Positions 6,636 through 7,632 of a stretch of 7,632 nt of DNA are shown piece after piece (within the stretch, counting starts at the first letter, position 1; every line of letters begins with the position of its first letter). The notes beneath the pieces are model-generated. The model saw only the letters and a list, made by a program, of their open reading frames with translations. It did not search any database and was not told where the DNA came from. A program made the translations under genes and the position numbers. This DNA is from Bacteroidota bacterium (GTDB taxonomy: Bacteria > Bacteroidota > Bacteroidia > Chitinophagales > LD1). The DNA is taken from NCBI GenBank assembly GCA_028288545.1, contig JAQBNQ010000307.1, positions 1 to 7,632 of the forward strand, read 5' to 3'.

Positions 6636-7331
6636 ATGGATTTGAAGGTAAAGTTGCGCGTGATGATTTCATACGGAATCTTCCTTCTTGCGCTGCTTTT
6701 GAATTCATGCCAACAGCCAGAGAAATTAAAAGTTGTTATTACTAGGTTCCCAAATGATAGCATTAATGAATTGATGTATTTGGATTTGCCAATTACAAGT
6801 GATTCTATTGGTATAAAAGAAGTTTATTTTGAAGATGGAAAGCTTCATGCTCGGGGGAGTTACAAAAATGGAAAGCGCGAAGGAAATTGGATTTGCTATA
6901 GGAGAGATGGAAGAATTGAGTGGAGGTCCGATTATACGAATGGGATGGAAAATGGATTGACTGAATGTTATCTTGAAGATGGGAGTTGGAGAAAAATGAT
7001 TACAGTAAATAACTGCAGGCAAGGTGCGACAATAGAGTGCAATATGTATTCAAAGGACAAAATGGAATGGGTGTTCGGACAATACAAGAACTGTTTAGAA
7101 GAGGGTGAATGGATATGGCGAAATAAGAATGGTCACATTTTGGCGAAACAGTTCTACTCAGCTGGAAAGTTTGACAAGTATTATGAGAATTTTTATAATA
7201 ATGGAGGGGTGTTTAAAAAAGCTTTTTTAAGAAATGGTTATATTGATAGTCTGGAAACCTTCGATAGCATTGGCAAGCTTTTAACTTCGGAATATTATCA
7301 TGATACAATATTCGAACCTCCATTAAAATAG
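6636..7331 (+). CDS. Putative lipoprotein with MORN_2-like (YwqK-type) repeats
   Basis: This 231-residue protein has an N-terminal basic segment (KVKLR), a hydrophobic stretch (IFLLALLL) and a lipobox ending LNSC with Cys25. That predicts a lipid-anchored envelope protein. From about residue 60 it consists of degenerate ~22-24-residue units of the kind xxY(F/L)EDGxLxxxxxYKNGxxxG, for example near 63-83, 86-107, 111-130, 145-157 and 160-178. They resemble MORN_2 repeats of proteins often labelled YwqK-family antitoxins. That label says little about function, and no toxin partner is adjacent. ATG 6636 is preferred. An upstream TTG (6618) only adds six residues, and ATG 6663 would give a shorter but still plausible signal peptide. 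Base composition is markedly AT-richer than parC, hinting at a different history. Confidence 0.75.
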   Translation: MDLKVKLRVMISYGIFLLALLLNSCQQPEKLKVVITRFPNDSINELMYLDLPITSDSIGIKEVYFEDGKLHARGSYKNGKREGNWICYRRDGRIEWRSDYTNGMENGLTECYLEDGSWRKMITVNNCRQGATIECNMYSKDKMEWVFGQYKNCLEEGEWIWRNKNGHILAKQFYSAGKFDKYYENFYNNGGVFKKAFLRNGYIDSLETFDSIGKLLTSEYYHDTIFEPPLK

Positions 7332-7379
7332 TGGCATCGCCAGTAATGAGGAACTTGTACTTCTGCATTAAACGGAAAT
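7332..7379. other. Short convergent intergenic gap, no clear terminator
   Basis: These 48 bases separate two converging genes. The only hairpin seen is TGGC-ATC-GCCA (7332-7342), a 4-bp stem without a T-tract, so it is not called as a terminator. A possible truncated minus-strand start lies at 7366. Confidence 0.5.
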
Positions 7380-7631
7380 CTATTTCATATTTACTTTAGT
7401 TTTACGCACCGGCCATTCCGCAGGCAGTTCTCCTTTGGTTTTAAACTTCTCAAACAAAGGATTTACATCGTACAGTTTTATCTGTCCAACACCATTTTGT
7501 TTTGCAAAGGCATTTAGCGAGTCGGCGCTGGTAAATACTTTTTCGTCTTGTTTCTTTATATCTATCAATACCCAGGCTTCGGTCATTTGGCTTTGAATTG
7601 CTATCCATTTATTGTAAAGAAGGATATACCC
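7380..7631 (-). CDS. Hypothetical protein, C-terminal part (5' end outside window)
   Basis: This minus-strand frame ends with TAG at 7380-7382 and stays open to the right edge, giving at least 83 residues. The first ATG in view (7584-7586) is unlikely to be the start. The 15 codons before it are open and read as continuous protein (LLYNKWIAIQSQMTEAWVLI), like a beta-sheet. The rest is hydrophilic: a strand VLIDIKKQDEKVF, a helix SADSLNAFAKQNG, another strand QIKLYDV, and a basic end (PVRKTKVNMK). No signal peptide or membrane segment lies in the visible part. I do not recognise the family. Codon use and composition look like the core genes and unlike the AT-rich neighbour it converges on. Confidence 0.7.
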   Translation of the reverse strand, partial: GYILLYNKWIAIQSQMTEAWVLIDIKKQDEKVFTSADSLNAFAKQNGVGQIKLYDVNPLFEKFKTKGELPAEWPVRKTKVNMK

Positions 7632-7632
7632 G

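Noticed and set aside
7332..7342. TGGC-ATC-GCCA hairpin as a bidirectional terminator
   Set aside because: The stem is only four base pairs with a three-base loop and no T-run on either side.
7584..7586. ATG as the true start of the right-edge minus-strand gene
   Set aside because: The frame stays open to the window edge and the 15 residues before it look like continuous protein sequence.

Overview
The window looks like chromosomal DNA of a Bacteroidota (Bacteroidetes) bacterium. Four things suggest this. The first protein ends in a type IX secretion (T9SS) C-terminal sorting domain and carries PKD and LGNDT-type repeats typical of that phylum. The ParE and ParC proteins resemble the Bacteroidota lineage (for example HPHGDASIGDAL in ParC). 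No gene has a clear Shine-Dalgarno sequence. A possible TAnnTTTG promoter box lies just before parE. Genus cannot be assigned from this window.

Layout, left to right. (1) Bases 2-1345 (+) are the C-terminal part of a large secreted, repeat-rich surface or adhesin-like protein, cut by the window edge and closed by a strong intrinsic terminator at 1367-1410. (2) The 195 bp between that terminator and parE hold a perfect 9-bp inverted repeat built on two facing DnaA-box-like 9-mers, an 8-bp direct repeat and a possible -7 element almost touching the parE ATG. (3) parE (1606-3495) and parC (4019-6604) encode the two subunits of DNA topoisomerase IV. (4) Between them is a compact 491-bp cassette. 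It holds a GxxExxY-family PD-(D/E)XK-like protein (3566-3943) framed by inverted arms made of CGCAAAG units. Removing 3502-3992 would leave parE and parC about 32 bp apart, so the cassette appears to have entered a tight two-gene operon. (5) After parC comes an AT-rich gene for a putative lipoprotein with MORN_2-like repeats (6636-7331). (6) A convergent minus-strand gene of unknown function runs off the right edge (7380-7631).

Functionally, ParE (ATPase and Toprim) and ParC (DNA cleavage and reunion, with a C-terminal DNA-wrapping domain) form the A2B2 enzyme that unlinks daughter chromosomes. The other genes have no evident link to topoisomerase function. The GxxExxY cassette is the most unusual structure. 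Next come the paired DnaA-box-like motif upstream of parE and the near-identical 207-bp repeat in the T9SS protein.
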